Assembly: GCF_003337235.1 (NCBI RefSeq)
Contig: NZ_QPJC01000012.1
Coordinates: 98,743-162,742 of the forward strand
Length of the DNA stretch: 64,000 nucleotides
From: Halopolyspora algeriensis
GTDB lineage: Bacteria > Actinomycetota > Actinomycetes > Mycobacteriales > Pseudonocardiaceae
Direction: 5' to 3'
Under the pieces are notes generated by a model. The model was not told the origin of the DNA, ran no database searches, and was given only the letters and a program-made list of their open reading frames with translations. The position numbers were made by a program, and so were the translations under genes. This document shows positions 1 to 7,370 of this stretch, piece after piece. Every line of letters begins with the position of its first letter. Positions within the stretch are counted from its first letter, which is position 1.

Positions 1-189
1 CTTGATCGCGGCCACGAACGCCGACCACTGCTCGCCGGTGGTGGTGAAGTATCCGGCCGCACGGTCCTTGGTGTCCCGCACGGCCGCACCGCCCGCGATA
101 CGGCCGACCTCGACGCAAGCGTTGCCACCTCCGCTACGGGTGGACTTGCGCCAGCCTGTAGGAGAGAGATCCATAGTCGTGCCCTTCAT
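1..189 (-). CDS. DUF397 domain protein (partial, runs off the window start)
   Basis: Small actinobacterial DUF397 protein; 63 residues are present and the C-terminus lies outside the window. The family hallmarks are visible: G-W-R-K-S-T-R-S-G-G-G-N-A-C-V-E-V near the N-terminus, then A-V-R-D-T-K-D-R. The ATG at 189 overlaps the stop of the upstream XRE gene as ATGA, so the two are translationally coupled. A second ATG at 174 (M-D-L-S-P-T-G-W) gives the usual family N-terminus and has a weak AAGG upstream, so it may be the real start. DUF397 proteins are typically encoded with a DUF5753/XRE regulator, as here, and are thought to act with it as small partner proteins; the exact role is not known. 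Confidence 0.88.
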   Translation of the reverse strand, partial: MKGTTMDLSPTGWRKSTRSGGGNACVEVGRIAGGAAVRDTKDRAAGYFTTTGEQWSAFVAAIK

Positions 190-1022
190 CCGTGTAAAAA
201 TTCCGAGATGCGATAGGCGCTGTCCTGTTCACTCAACGCCTGCCCTCGAAGACCGGTGAACAGGGTATCCAGTTCGGAAACAATGTCTTCGTCGTCCACA
301 AGGTGACCGCCGACGGCGTACTCCTGGTAAGCAGTGGACGGCCACGTGTCGGGTGGGAAGTCCAGTAAATGGAACGACCCGGACATCGACTCGTGCAGGC
401 CGAGGTCGTACGGCAGGATGTGGATGGTCACGTTCGGACGTTCGCCCATCTCGAGCAAGTGAGTGAGCTGATCGGTAGACACGCTGCTTGCCTTGGCACA
501 CCTGTGCAAAGCAGCTTCCGAGATGATGGTGATCAACTCGAGCGGCTCGTCCTCGAAGAGCCGCTGCTGCCGCTGCATACGCAGCTCGACCTTTCGCTCG
601 ACCTCCTGCGGTTCGGTCATGTGGCGAGCGAGAGTCGTCACCGCACGAGCGTAGTCCTCAGTCTGCAGCAGGCCGGGTATCAGTTCGAGCTCGAAGTTAC
701 GCAGCCGGAGCGCATCGGTCTCCATACCGACGTAGTTGGAAAACCACGTCGGCAGCCGATAGGTGGACCACCAACCGCGTCGCGATGCCTCCTGCCTGAT
801 CTCCTCGAACAGCGCTCGGTCCTGGTTGCTGAGGTTGAAGTGATCCATCAAGACCATGAGCTCAGGCTTGCTCGGAGAGTTCCGCCCCGTCTCGATGTGC
901 CCAACCTTGGCGACAGAGCAACCGAGCAGCTTCGCGATCTCTTCAAGACTCTGCGCTGACTCGGCGCGAAGTTTACGCAGCTCACGACCAAGAGCCTTGC
1001 GTCGCATGATCGGGCTCGCCAT
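186..1022 (-). CDS. XRE-family regulator with C-terminal DUF5753
   Basis: Cytoplasmic DNA-binding regulator of the type found in many copies in filamentous actinomycetes (WhiJ-like). Residues ~8-60 form a helix-turn-helix (L-R-K-L-R-A-E-S-A-Q-S-L-E-E-I-A-K-L then G-H-I-E-T-G-R). The rest is the DUF5753 domain, recognisable by W-W-S-T-Y and by I-P-G-L-L-Q-T-E-D-Y-A-R-A near residues 113-125. Length (278 aa) is normal. An alternative ATG lies five codons downstream (M-R-R-K). The gene is followed with overlap by the DUF397 gene and is divergent from five small genes. An inverted repeat in the divergent region is a plausible operator. Confidence 0.9.
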   Translation of the reverse strand: MASPIMRRKALGRELRKLRAESAQSLEEIAKLLGCSVAKVGHIETGRNSPSKPELMVLMDHFNLSNQDRALFEEIRQEASRRGWWSTYRLPTWFSNYVGMETDALRLRNFELELIPGLLQTEDYARAVTTLARHMTEPQEVERKVELRMQRQQRLFEDEPLELITIISEAALHRCAKASSVSTDQLTHLLEMGERPNVTIHILPYDLGLHESMSGSFHLLDFPPDTWPSTAYQEYAVGGHLVDDEDIVSELDTLFTGLRGQALSEQDSAYRISEFLHG

Positions 1023-1071
1023 GCCCTGAGCGTAACCCTTCCAGATTGATCACCCGATTGGGTCATCGCTA

Positions 1072-1091
1072 ATAGTAGTTCTACAAACTAT
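1072..1091. promoter_or_regulatory. Inverted repeat in the XRE/small-gene divergent promoter
   Basis: ATAGT and ACTAT arms flank an inner GTAG-TT-CTAC repeat in an AT-rich pocket between the divergent XRE gene (from 1022) and the small-gene cluster (from 1170). Position and symmetry suggest an operator for the XRE protein; this is inference. Confidence 0.35.
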
Positions 1092-1169
1092 GTTCTTCGA
1101 AGTAGATCGACTGAATAGGTATGGGACTCAGTCGCGGATGGTCACGCTGAAGCGAAGGGCAGGATTTTG

Positions 1170-1391
1170 ATGACTCACTACAGCCAGGCGCCGTTCACGT
1201 CGGTGCCCGAGTTGCGGCCGGAGGTGTGGCCCCGATGGCTGCCCGGTACGACGCTGCGGGATCGGGAGGTGCACTGGGCGCCGGAGCTCAACGCGCGGGC
1301 GGCCTGCGGTGCGGAGGTGATGTGGGCCGAACCCGATCACCCGGCCACGCGGCGGCACCGCTGCCCGGACTGCGTGCGGGCGGTGCGGTGA
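1170..1391 (+). CDS. Small zinc-ribbon-like hypothetical protein
   Basis: 73-residue protein that I do not recognise. It carries A-A-C-G-A-E-V and R-R-H-R-C-P-D-C near the C-terminus, a spacing suited to a small zinc-binding fold, plus H-W-A-P-E-L before the first cysteine. The ATG at 1170 is preceded by an AAGGGCAGG stretch; an in-frame TTG lies one codon earlier. The stop overlaps the next start as TGATG, so the genes are coupled. A related cysteine pattern appears in the fourth gene of the cluster. The divergent XRE/DUF397 pair suggests regulation by that system. Function unknown. Confidence 0.7.
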   Translation: MTHYSQAPFTSVPELRPEVWPRWLPGTTLRDREVHWAPELNARAACGAEVMWAEPDHPATRRHRCPDCVRAVR

Positions 1392-1654
1392 TGGCGGGCC
1401 GGGAGACGGCGCTGGCGGTGCTGCTGCGCAAGGCGCAGTGGATGCTCGACGACGCGGCCTTCGCGGTGGGCGGCGGTCGCTGCGCCCCCGAGCAGCGGCG
1501 GGTGCTGGCGAGCGCGCTGGACGAACTGTCCACGGCCCTGCGCGAGACCGCCACCGAACACGAGAACCACGGCGAACCCGGAACCGGCCACTCCTCCGGC
1601 ATCCCGCTGCCCGGCGGCGAGTCCGGCGGCGAAACCGGCGAGGAGGTCCGGTGA
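1391..1654 (+). CDS. Small hypothetical protein, second gene of the cluster
   Basis: 87 residues. The N-terminal ~55 residues are predicted helical (M-A-G-R-E-T-A-L-A-V-L-L-R-K-A; then E-Q-R-R-V-L-A-S-A-L-D-E-L). The C-terminal third is rich in Gly, Glu and Ser and looks disordered. It starts inside the stop of the first gene (TGATG) and its own stop overlaps the third start in the same way, which supports a real translationally coupled operon. No known domain recognised. Confidence 0.6.
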   Translation: MAGRETALAVLLRKAQWMLDDAAFAVGGGRCAPEQRRVLASALDELSTALRETATEHENHGEPGTGHSSGIPLPGGESGGETGEEVR

Positions 1655-1914
1655 TGGCCGAAGCCGCGATCGCGCTGGCGGTGCTGACGCTCCTGCTCGG
1701 CATCCTCGCCTGGTCCCCGCGCACCGAACCCGGCCGCGAACACACTCCCGAGCGAAATCCCACACACGTACCCGACGGCCGGGCGCCGCAGCCACCGGCG
1801 GGAAAAGCACGAGCGCCCCGGGTGTGGCCGACCCGGGCGAGCGCGCCTGGATGGCCAGTGTCCACGAGTCCGGCTGGCACGCCGTGGCCCGCTGCTCCTG
1901 CGGCGGATCCGTGA
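1654..1914 (+). CDS. Small hypothetical protein with N-terminal membrane segment
   Basis: 86 residues starting at an ATG that overlaps the previous stop (TGATG). Residues 2-20 (A-E-A-A-I-A-L-A-V-L-T-L-L-L-G-I-L-A-W) form one hydrophobic helix. The remainder is Pro/Ala/Arg-rich and probably extended. The 3' end overlaps the next gene by up to 91 bases in another frame, so one of the two ends or starts could be mis-set. No domain recognised. Confidence 0.5.
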   Translation: MAEAAIALAVLTLLLGILAWSPRTEPGREHTPERNPTHVPDGRAPQPPAGKARAPRVWPTRASAPGWPVSTSPAGTPWPAAPAADP

Positions 1915-2246
1915 TCACCGCGTGCGGGCACCGGCTGCACGGGCCGGTGCATCGCAGGCTCGGCGACGAACCCCCGCAGGACACGGTGCGCACGGTCTGC
2001 GCACCCTGCGCCCAGCTCGCCGGGGTGGTGCCACCCCGATTACCGCGCGTCTCACCCCGCATCGCCTGGCCCGCCCGAGACCCGGACATCGACTGGCCGG
2101 ACGAGGACTCCGACGCGGAGACCACCGGACGCAGACCCGCTCTGAACCTGGCGCTGGCCACGATCATCGAGCACACACCACCGCCCGGCAACGAGCAGCC
2201 CGACGAGCGCGCGATCGCCGCGAAAGCGCTGCACCCGGCCGCGTAG
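1824..2246 (+). CDS. Zinc-ribbon-like hypothetical protein
   Basis: 140 residues from a GTG at 1824, or 131 from the ATG at 1851 (M-A-S-V-H-E-S-G-W), which reduces the overlap with the preceding gene. Cysteines are grouped as C-S-C-G-G, A-C-G-H and V-C-A-P-C, a pattern expected for one zinc ribbon. The H-A-V-A-R-C-S-C-G stretch resembles the H-W-A..A-C-G of the first gene in this cluster, so the two may be distant relatives. The C-terminal half is Pro/Asp-rich. Function unknown. Confidence 0.65.
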   Translation: MADPGERAWMASVHESGWHAVARCSCGGSVITACGHRLHGPVHRRLGDEPPQDTVRTVCAPCAQLAGVVPPRLPRVSPRIAWPARDPDIDWPDEDSDAETTGRRPALNLALATIIEHTPPPGNEQPDERAIAAKALHPAA

Positions 2247-2298
2247 AACCGAAAACCGGCCCGGTGCCTCCCACCCTCATCGAGCAGAAAGCAACGAC

Positions 2299-2574
2299 GT
2301 GAACACCGCCCACATCGAATTCTCCGACCGGCCCCGCACACCGGAAACCACCGGCACCCCCGAGCACCGGTTCGGGTGGTTCGGCACGCCCGACCCGGCC
2401 GAACCCCCACCCGCCGGCCCCGCGCCCCAGGACGTGTCCCCGCACTTCCTGCGCTTCACCGATCCCCGCGACCTCGGCACGCAGCCCAGAATCCTGCGAC
2501 GACTGCAGGGATTCGGGGCAGAGCACGGGCCGGACTCGCCCGCCGGTACAGCCCCGCCCCGATACGGCGAGTGA
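2299..2574 (+). CDS. Small Pro-rich hypothetical protein
   Basis: 91 residues from a GTG at 2299, 52 bases after the zinc-ribbon gene and in the same direction. It is rich in Pro, Gly and Arg with a more ordered centre (S-P-H-F-L-R-F-T-D-P-R-D-L-G-T). An AGAAAG stretch upstream is a weak ribosome-binding site. No domain recognised. It may be the last gene of the small-gene operon, but coding status is less certain than for its neighbours. Confidence 0.45.
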   Translation: MNTAHIEFSDRPRTPETTGTPEHRFGWFGTPDPAEPPPAGPAPQDVSPHFLRFTDPRDLGTQPRILRRLQGFGAEHGPDSPAGTAPPRYGE

Positions 2575-2915
2575 GAACTCCGCCCACAGGCCTGACGATC
2601 CGGCACCGTCCACGGCAGAATCACCCACCACGGCATTTCCCGGGCATTCCACACTGCCGGTACACGGTCAAGGACCGACACTGGTCACAGTAGAGCCACA
2701 ATCGCACACAGTCCGTAAAAATTGGCCCCCACGAACCCGGTCCGGTGCCGTGCCCACTCCGGTGCCGGACTGCCCGGTGGCCGGGCGCGAGTTCTCCCCC
2801 GACCGCGCCCGGCCACCCTCCACGGAACGCAGGCGCAGCCGCTGCACCGTGCACCGCTCTCCCGCACGAAGGGACAGCCGGCCACACGACGAACTTCGCC
2901 GGAATGCTTCCCGGC
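2575..2915. other. Intergenic region without a recognised gene
   Basis: About 340 bases between the small-gene cluster and the convergent membrane-protein gene. Open frames here have compositionally poor, Arg/Pro/Cys-rich translations and no ribosome-binding site. A short AT-richer patch around 2690-2725 is the only distinctive feature. No strong hairpin or RNA gene was seen. Confidence 0.5.
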
Positions 2916-3383
2916 TCAGTCGGCAGGCTGCAGCCGCAGGTAGCGGTCATGGCAGTGGACCAGCTCGTGCACCATCCACAGTGCAACGCCGACCACGACC
3001 GCGGCGTGCAGCGGCGACGACTGCGGCTGCAGAGCACGGCCGCCGGTGAGCAGCATCGTCACCAGTGGCGCGCCCGCCAGGGTCAGCATCACGATCCCGA
3101 GCAGAGCGGGAGTCGCGCCTTCCTCGGTCACGAACAACCGCACCAAGGCCCGATGCAGCACGCGCAGCACCGCCAATCCCCCGATCCCCGCCAGCACCCA
3201 CAGCGTGGCCGAGGGCACCCCCAGCACAGGCAGGCCCGATCCGAGATACGCCGTGACCCAGCACGCGAGCAGGACGACCACCGCAGGCACCATCGCCACC
3301 GCCCGCGCTCGGGGTGGGAACATCGGAAACACCAGCGGCACCACGTCCGCCGGGCGCCACTCCTGCCTGTCCGGTGCTCGCAT
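2916..3383 (-). CDS. Small integral membrane protein, hypothetical
   Basis: 155 residues with four hydrophobic segments at roughly 30-48, 58-75, 90-112 and 124-140. An Arg-rich N-terminus would face the cytoplasm. It ends with the distinctive M-V-H-E-L-V-H-C-H-D-R-Y-L, whose His/Glu cluster could bind a metal; this is speculative. ATG start at 3383. No family recognised. It stands alone between convergent small genes and the sigma-factor operon. Confidence 0.65.
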   Translation of the reverse strand: MRAPDRQEWRPADVVPLVFPMFPPRARAVAMVPAVVVLLACWVTAYLGSGLPVLGVPSATLWVLAGIGGLAVLRVLHRALVRLFVTEEGATPALLGIVMLTLAGAPLVTMLLTGGRALQPQSSPLHAAVVVGVALWMVHELVHCHDRYLRLQPAD

Positions 3384-3530
3384 CGGTATCGATCATGCCG
3401 CACACCACCGCGAACACGCTGCCCGCCGATCGAGTGGCGGCCCGCCGAGTTCACTACCCAGCCGGTCCGCACCGATCGACCAACGCGTCGCCCGAGACAC
3501 CGCCGAACGCAGTACCCGCACTGCGTCCCA

Positions 3531-4550
3531 TCACCGCTCGACGAACTTCCGCTCCAGGAAGATGCTGTAGCTGATCACGGAGGGGATGGGCACGTTGAGT
3601 TTGCCCGCCGAGGTGGTCAGCATTTCCTCGTAGCCGAGGAAACGGCCGTTGTCCGGGCCGAGGATGAAGGTGTAGCGGGTGGGCAGTCCGCTACCGTCGG
3701 ATTCCAGGGAAAAGGCCCGACCGGGGCGGCCTGCCCGGTCGCGGGTGGTGCCGTTGTAGCGCATGCCGGGCAATTCGGCGAGCACACGCAGTACCGCGGC
3801 ACGCTCCTGAGGCAGCAACACCCGATTCCGCAGCAGATCGGTGATGGCGCTGAAGGTCCGGAGAGGTTCGGTTTGGCCGGAAGGACGCTGCCGCAGCCAC
3901 CGACGCAGGGCATCGGCGTCCACCGGCGGGCGCTCGTCCCAGTAGTAGGTGCGCTCCCCGGCGCCCCACCGGTGCACCCGCTCGCTACCGGACGTGTCTC
4001 CGGCCCACTTCTCGCGGCCGGCCTCGGACCGGAACTGCGGGGGTTGCGCACGAATGACGCTGCGTCCCGAGCCGTCGGCATGCCGCCAGAGCCGGAACGT
4101 CGAGGGCTGAATTACCGACACGGTGCCGCTGTTGTCGATCTGGCTGTGCAGATACCAGTTCTCCATCTTGATGTATTCGGTCTGGCCGGGTGCGCCCTTC
4201 GGCACCCCGGAGACCTCGGCCCGGTCGGCGATGGCGTGCAGCCTCTCGGCGGCAGGCAGGTCCCGCTGCGGCGGGGTGATCTCCAGCAACGGGGGTGTGG
4301 CGGCATACCCCTCGGGGGCGTTAGGCCCGGCCGTGGTCCAGACCAGACCACCGGCCACCAACACCGTCGCCGCGGCCCCGGCCAGCACCGCCCGACGGGT
4401 GCGTGCCCGAGGCCTGTGTCGCCGAGCGGCGGGCTGCTCCGTGTCGATGATGCCGGTGGGGTGCGGCGGCGGGACCGCCGCGCGCTCGTCGTCGCGCATG
4501 GGGTCCAGCGGCCCCATCAGCTCCCGGATGTGCTGCTCGGTGTGCTTCAT
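3531..4550 (-). CDS. CU044_5270-family membrane protein, possible sigma-factor partner
   Basis: 339 residues: ~52 cytoplasmic residues, one transmembrane helix at ~54-72 (A-V-L-A-G-A-A-A-T-V-L-V-A-G-G-L-V-W), then a ~265-residue extracytoplasmic domain of the CU044_5270 type containing E-Y-I-K-M-E-N-W-Y and a C-terminal R-Y-T-F-I-L-G-P-D. Its ATG overlaps the stop of the ECF sigma gene (ATGA), so the pair is co-translated. This family is commonly encoded directly after an ECF sigma factor and may act as its anti-sigma or sensor protein. It lacks the classical HxxxCxxC zinc anti-sigma motif. Confidence 0.8.
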   Translation of the reverse strand: MKHTEQHIRELMGPLDPMRDDERAAVPPPHPTGIIDTEQPAARRHRPRARTRRAVLAGAAATVLVAGGLVWTTAGPNAPEGYAATPPLLEITPPQRDLPAAERLHAIADRAEVSGVPKGAPGQTEYIKMENWYLHSQIDNSGTVSVIQPSTFRLWRHADGSGRSVIRAQPPQFRSEAGREKWAGDTSGSERVHRWGAGERTYYWDERPPVDADALRRWLRQRPSGQTEPLRTFSAITDLLRNRVLLPQERAAVLRVLAELPGMRYNGTTRDRAGRPGRAFSLESDGSGLPTRYTFILGPDNGRFLGYEEMLTTSAGKLNVPIPSVISYSIFLERKFVER

Positions 4551-5098
4551 CGCTTCGCTCCTTCCGCTGCGGCAACGGCGCTGCCCCCGCGCAGCTCCCG
4601 GGAGGCGCCCCGGCGCAGAGCGTCGAGTAATCGGCGGCGAGCGCGGTTGATGCGCATCGCGGCCGTGGTGCGAGCGCAGCCGAGAACAGTGGCCACCTCG
4701 GCGCTGGTCAGGTTCTCCCAGGCCACCAGCCGCAGGACTTCCCGATCGTCCTCGCGCAGGCGGTCGAACGCCGCGGCCATGGCCAACCGGTCGGCAACCG
4801 CCGCAGCATGGTCGGTACCGGCAGGCTCGGCCGGTTGGGCAGCGACATGCTCGGCCAGCGCGTGGGCTCGCCGCACCCGGCGGAACTCGTTGGACAGCAC
4901 GCGCCGGGCGATCCCGTACAACCACGGCAGCAAACGGTCCCCCGCCGGGGACTCGGAAAGCCTGCGCCACACCACCACGAACACCTCCGCCGTGACGTCG
5001 TCGACGTCCCCCTCGGCCACCCGCCTGCCGACGAACCGCCGTATGTCGCCGTAATGCCGGCGGTAGATGTGACCGAACCGGGTCTGCCCGTCACCCAT
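4547..5098 (-). CDS. ECF-subfamily RNA polymerase sigma factor
   Basis: 183 residues. Region 2 covers ~8-75: F-G-H-I-Y-R-R-H-Y, then D-V-D-D-V-T-A-E-V-F-V-V-V-W-R-R and L-L-P-W-L-Y-G-I-A-R-R-V-L. Region 4 covers ~108-165: L-R-E-D-D-R-E-V-L-R-L-V-A-W-E-N-L-T and the helix-turn-helix A-E-V-A-T-V-L-G-C. It has no extra C-terminal domain. The downstream gene overlaps by 4 bases and encodes a single-pass membrane protein, the usual arrangement for a sigma/anti-sigma pair. ATG at 5098; the 177-base gap to the divergent VOC gene should hold its promoter. Confidence 0.92.
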   Translation of the reverse strand: MGDGQTRFGHIYRRHYGDIRRFVGRRVAEGDVDDVTAEVFVVVWRRLSESPAGDRLLPWLYGIARRVLSNEFRRVRRAHALAEHVAAQPAEPAGTDHAAAVADRLAMAAAFDRLREDDREVLRLVAWENLTSAEVATVLGCARTTAAMRINRARRRLLDALRRGASRELRGGSAVAAAEGAKR

Positions 5099-5275
5099 CC
5101 CGCTCCCTTCGCCTCACCCACTTCCGTGTCCGACACAGCCGCAGCTGTCACACCCGTACCCACAAAAAGTGGATCAGCCCAGCTCACGGAATTCTCGGGA
5201 GAGTGGACTGTCGGTGCCGCGTGCCAGCATCGACGGCACGGGAAATCCCCGAGCGGATCACCGATTGGAGAAACC

Positions 5276-5725
5276 ATGATCACCGGAATGACCATCGCCA
5301 CCGCATGGGTCCTCGACCAGGAATCGGCCAAGCGCTTCTACACCGAGAAACTCGGATTCGAGGTCCGCACGGACACCACCGTGGGCGACTTCCGCTGGCT
5401 CACGGTCGGCGCGAAGAACCAGCCCGACCTGGAACTCACCCTCATGGAACCCAAGCCGCCGTCGCTGGATCCCGAATCCGCCGAGCAGGTCAGAGCCCTG
5501 GTCGCCAAGGGAGTCCTCGGGGCCGGCGTGTTCTCCACCGACGACTGCCACGCCACCTACCGCGAGCTGTCCGCCAGAGGAGTCACGTTCCTCCAGGAAC
5601 CCACCAACCGCCCCTACGGCATCGAGGCGCTGCTGCGCGACGACTCCGGCAACTGGTACAGCCTCAACCAGCCCCACGAGCAGCTGGACACCGACGCCGA
5701 ATGGGGCGAGTGCATCGAGACATGA
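5276..5725 (+). CDS. VOC (glyoxalase/bleomycin-resistance fold) family protein
   Basis: 149 residues with the vicinal-oxygen-chelate fold: A-T-A-W-V-L-D-Q-E-S-A-K-R-F-Y-T-E-K-L-G-F at the start, F-R-W-L-T-V-G in strand 3, G-V-F-S-T-D-D-C near the second half and L-R-D-D-S-G-N-W-Y at the end. The ATG at 5276 has a GGAG upstream. A strong hairpin follows immediately, so it is a single-gene unit. Substrate unknown; such proteins range from antibiotic-binding to isomerase or dioxygenase functions. Confidence 0.88.
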   Translation: MITGMTIATAWVLDQESAKRFYTEKLGFEVRTDTTVGDFRWLTVGAKNQPDLELTLMEPKPPSLDPESAEQVRALVAKGVLGAGVFSTDDCHATYRELSARGVTFLQEPTNRPYGIEALLRDDSGNWYSLNQPHEQLDTDAEWGECIET

Positions 5726-5729
5726 ACGA

Positions 5730-5767
5730 GCCGCGGGCCCTTCGGGCAGTGCCGAAGGGCCCGCGGC
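5730..5767. terminator. Bidirectional hairpin between VOC and MFS genes
   Basis: GCCGCGGGCCCTTCGG pairs with CCGAAGGGCCCGCGGC across a short loop, about 16 perfect pairs, starting a few bases after the VOC stop. It also lies just past the stop of the convergent MFS gene, so it can serve both. No T-run, as is common in high-GC actinobacteria. Confidence 0.8.
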
Positions 5768-5793
5768 CCCGACGAGCTCACGGCCTCGTCAAT

Positions 5794-7083
5794 TCACCGG
5801 ACGGAGCTCTGCAGGGCCGCTTCGGACGGCTCGTCCGAAGCGGCGGCCGGTGCGGCGGGCTGCGCCGCCGGGCGTGCCGCCGCCGCGATCGCGAGCGCGG
5901 CGAGAGCACCGATCCCGGCGAAGGCGTAGAAACCCCACGGGTACGCGAGGCCCGCCGTGAGCAGCGCGCCACCGAGCAGCGGCCCGCTGATCGCGCCGAT
6001 GCGCCCGACACCGGTGGTCCAGCCGAGTCCGGTGGCCCTGCTGTGAACCGGGTAGGCCCGGCCCACGAAGGCGTAGACCAGCACCTGCGCGCTGAAGACG
6101 AAGAACCCGGCCAGCAGCACGGCCACGTAGAGACCGACCGCGGGCAGTCGGATGCTGAGCAGGGCCAGCATCACCGCCGCCGCGACGAACCACAGCACCG
6201 TCGAGCGCTTCACGCCCGTGCGGTCGGCGACCCTGCCTGCCACGAACAGGCCGAGCACGGCACCCACGTTCAGCGTCAGCAGCAGCCCCAGCGACGCACC
6301 GAGGGGGTAGCCCGCCTCACGCATGATCTCGGGCAGCCAGGTGTTGAGCCCGTAGACCAGGATCAACCCCAGGAACGAGGCCACCCAGAACGCGATGGTG
6401 GAACGCCCCATCCCGTCGCGGAACAGGGCCGCGATGCTCTCCCGCGCGGAGCTCGCCCCGGACGTCTCGGCGTTGCGCTGCGCCTTCTCCTGGAAGATCT
6501 GCGACTCCGGCAGGTACCGCACCATCAGCGGCACCAGCACCAGCGCGGGCAGGGCACCGGCGACGAACATCGCCCGCCACCCCAGCGGGGAGATCAACAC
6601 CAGCCCGAGCAGCGCGGTGAGCACCGCACCGACGTGGTAGCCGGTCATGATGATCGTCGTCGCGCTGCTGCTCCTGTTGCCCCGCGCGAACTCGGTCACC
6701 AACGTGATGGCGGTGGGCAGGCAGCCACCGAGCCCCACACCGGCCAGGAAGCGCAACAGGCCGAACACGAACACCGACGGCGCCACCGCGCACAACGCGG
6801 TGAACACCGAGAAGCTCGCCACCGCGAGCACCATCACCTTTCGCCGCCCGATGAGGTCGGTGATCGTGCCGATCACCAGCGCGCCGATCATCATGCCGAC
6901 CAGACCGGCGGTCGAGGCCAGCGAGGCGCTCGCCGGGTTCAGACCCCATACGCCCTCGTCGAGCATGACCGGTAGCACCGAGCCGAGAACGACCAGGTCG
7001 AAACCATCGAGCAGGACCGCCGCCCAGCACAGTGGCAGCACCCACTGGGCACCCGTGCGGTTGAGCGTCTCAGCACCCGACAC
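5794..7083 (-). CDS. MFS transporter, aromatic acid:H+ symporter type
   Basis: 429 residues, 12 predicted transmembrane helices. The N-terminal D-G-F-D-L-V-V-L-G-S-V-L-P is the signature of the aromatic-acid/H+ symporter (PcaK/BenK-like) group, and D-L-I-G-R-R-K-V is the MFS loop 2-3 motif. The GTG at 7083 is chosen because GGGAGG lies five bases upstream; a longer reading to 7125 has no ribosome-binding site. It is divergent from a LysR regulator, a classical arrangement for catabolic uptake genes. Substrate is inferred as an aromatic or related carboxylate; no catabolic enzymes are adjacent. Confidence 0.85.
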   Translation of the reverse strand: MSGAETLNRTGAQWVLPLCWAAVLLDGFDLVVLGSVLPVMLDEGVWGLNPASASLASTAGLVGMMIGALVIGTITDLIGRRKVMVLAVASFSVFTALCAVAPSVFVFGLLRFLAGVGLGGCLPTAITLVTEFARGNRSSSATTIIMTGYHVGAVLTALLGLVLISPLGWRAMFVAGALPALVLVPLMVRYLPESQIFQEKAQRNAETSGASSARESIAALFRDGMGRSTIAFWVASFLGLILVYGLNTWLPEIMREAGYPLGASLGLLLTLNVGAVLGLFVAGRVADRTGVKRSTVLWFVAAAVMLALLSIRLPAVGLYVAVLLAGFFVFSAQVLVYAFVGRAYPVHSRATGLGWTTGVGRIGAISGPLLGGALLTAGLAYPWGFYAFAGIGALAALAIAAAARPAAQPAAPAAASDEPSEAALQSSVR

Positions 7084-7304
7084 AGCACCCTCCCTTGATT
7101 CTTTGCACGTCGATCGGCCTTTCACCGAAAGATTACGAAGGTATGGCGGCTCCCCGATCGTTTGCCGGCTCAGCGATGATCACCGGCCTGCACGGACCAC
7201 CGAAGCCGGTGCACAGCCGAGGCAACGCCGTTCGGCCACCAGCAACCATCGGGCCCCTACCCGCTGGTAAGTCAGCGTGCCTTTGACGTATGTCATATGT
7301 CCAA

Positions 7305-7319
7305 TACCACCTTGTGGTA
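7305..7319. promoter_or_regulatory. Palindrome in the MFS/LysR divergent promoter
   Basis: TACCAC-CTT-GTGGTA, a perfect 6-bp inverted repeat in an AT-richer stretch between the transporter (start 7083) and the LysR gene (start 7371). It is placed where a LysR-type regulator would bind to repress itself and control the transporter. Binding is inferred. Confidence 0.4.
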
Positions 7320-7370
7320 CCAGTTATACGAGGAAGATATATCTCGGAGCGCACAGGGGGACGGAGCACG

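Noticed and set aside
2745-5054. Long plus-strand open frame (over 750 codons) opposite the membrane protein, CU044_5270 and sigma-factor genes
   Set aside because: Composition is Arg/Pro/His-rich without domains and it lies opposite three well-supported genes; a typical high-GC shadow frame.
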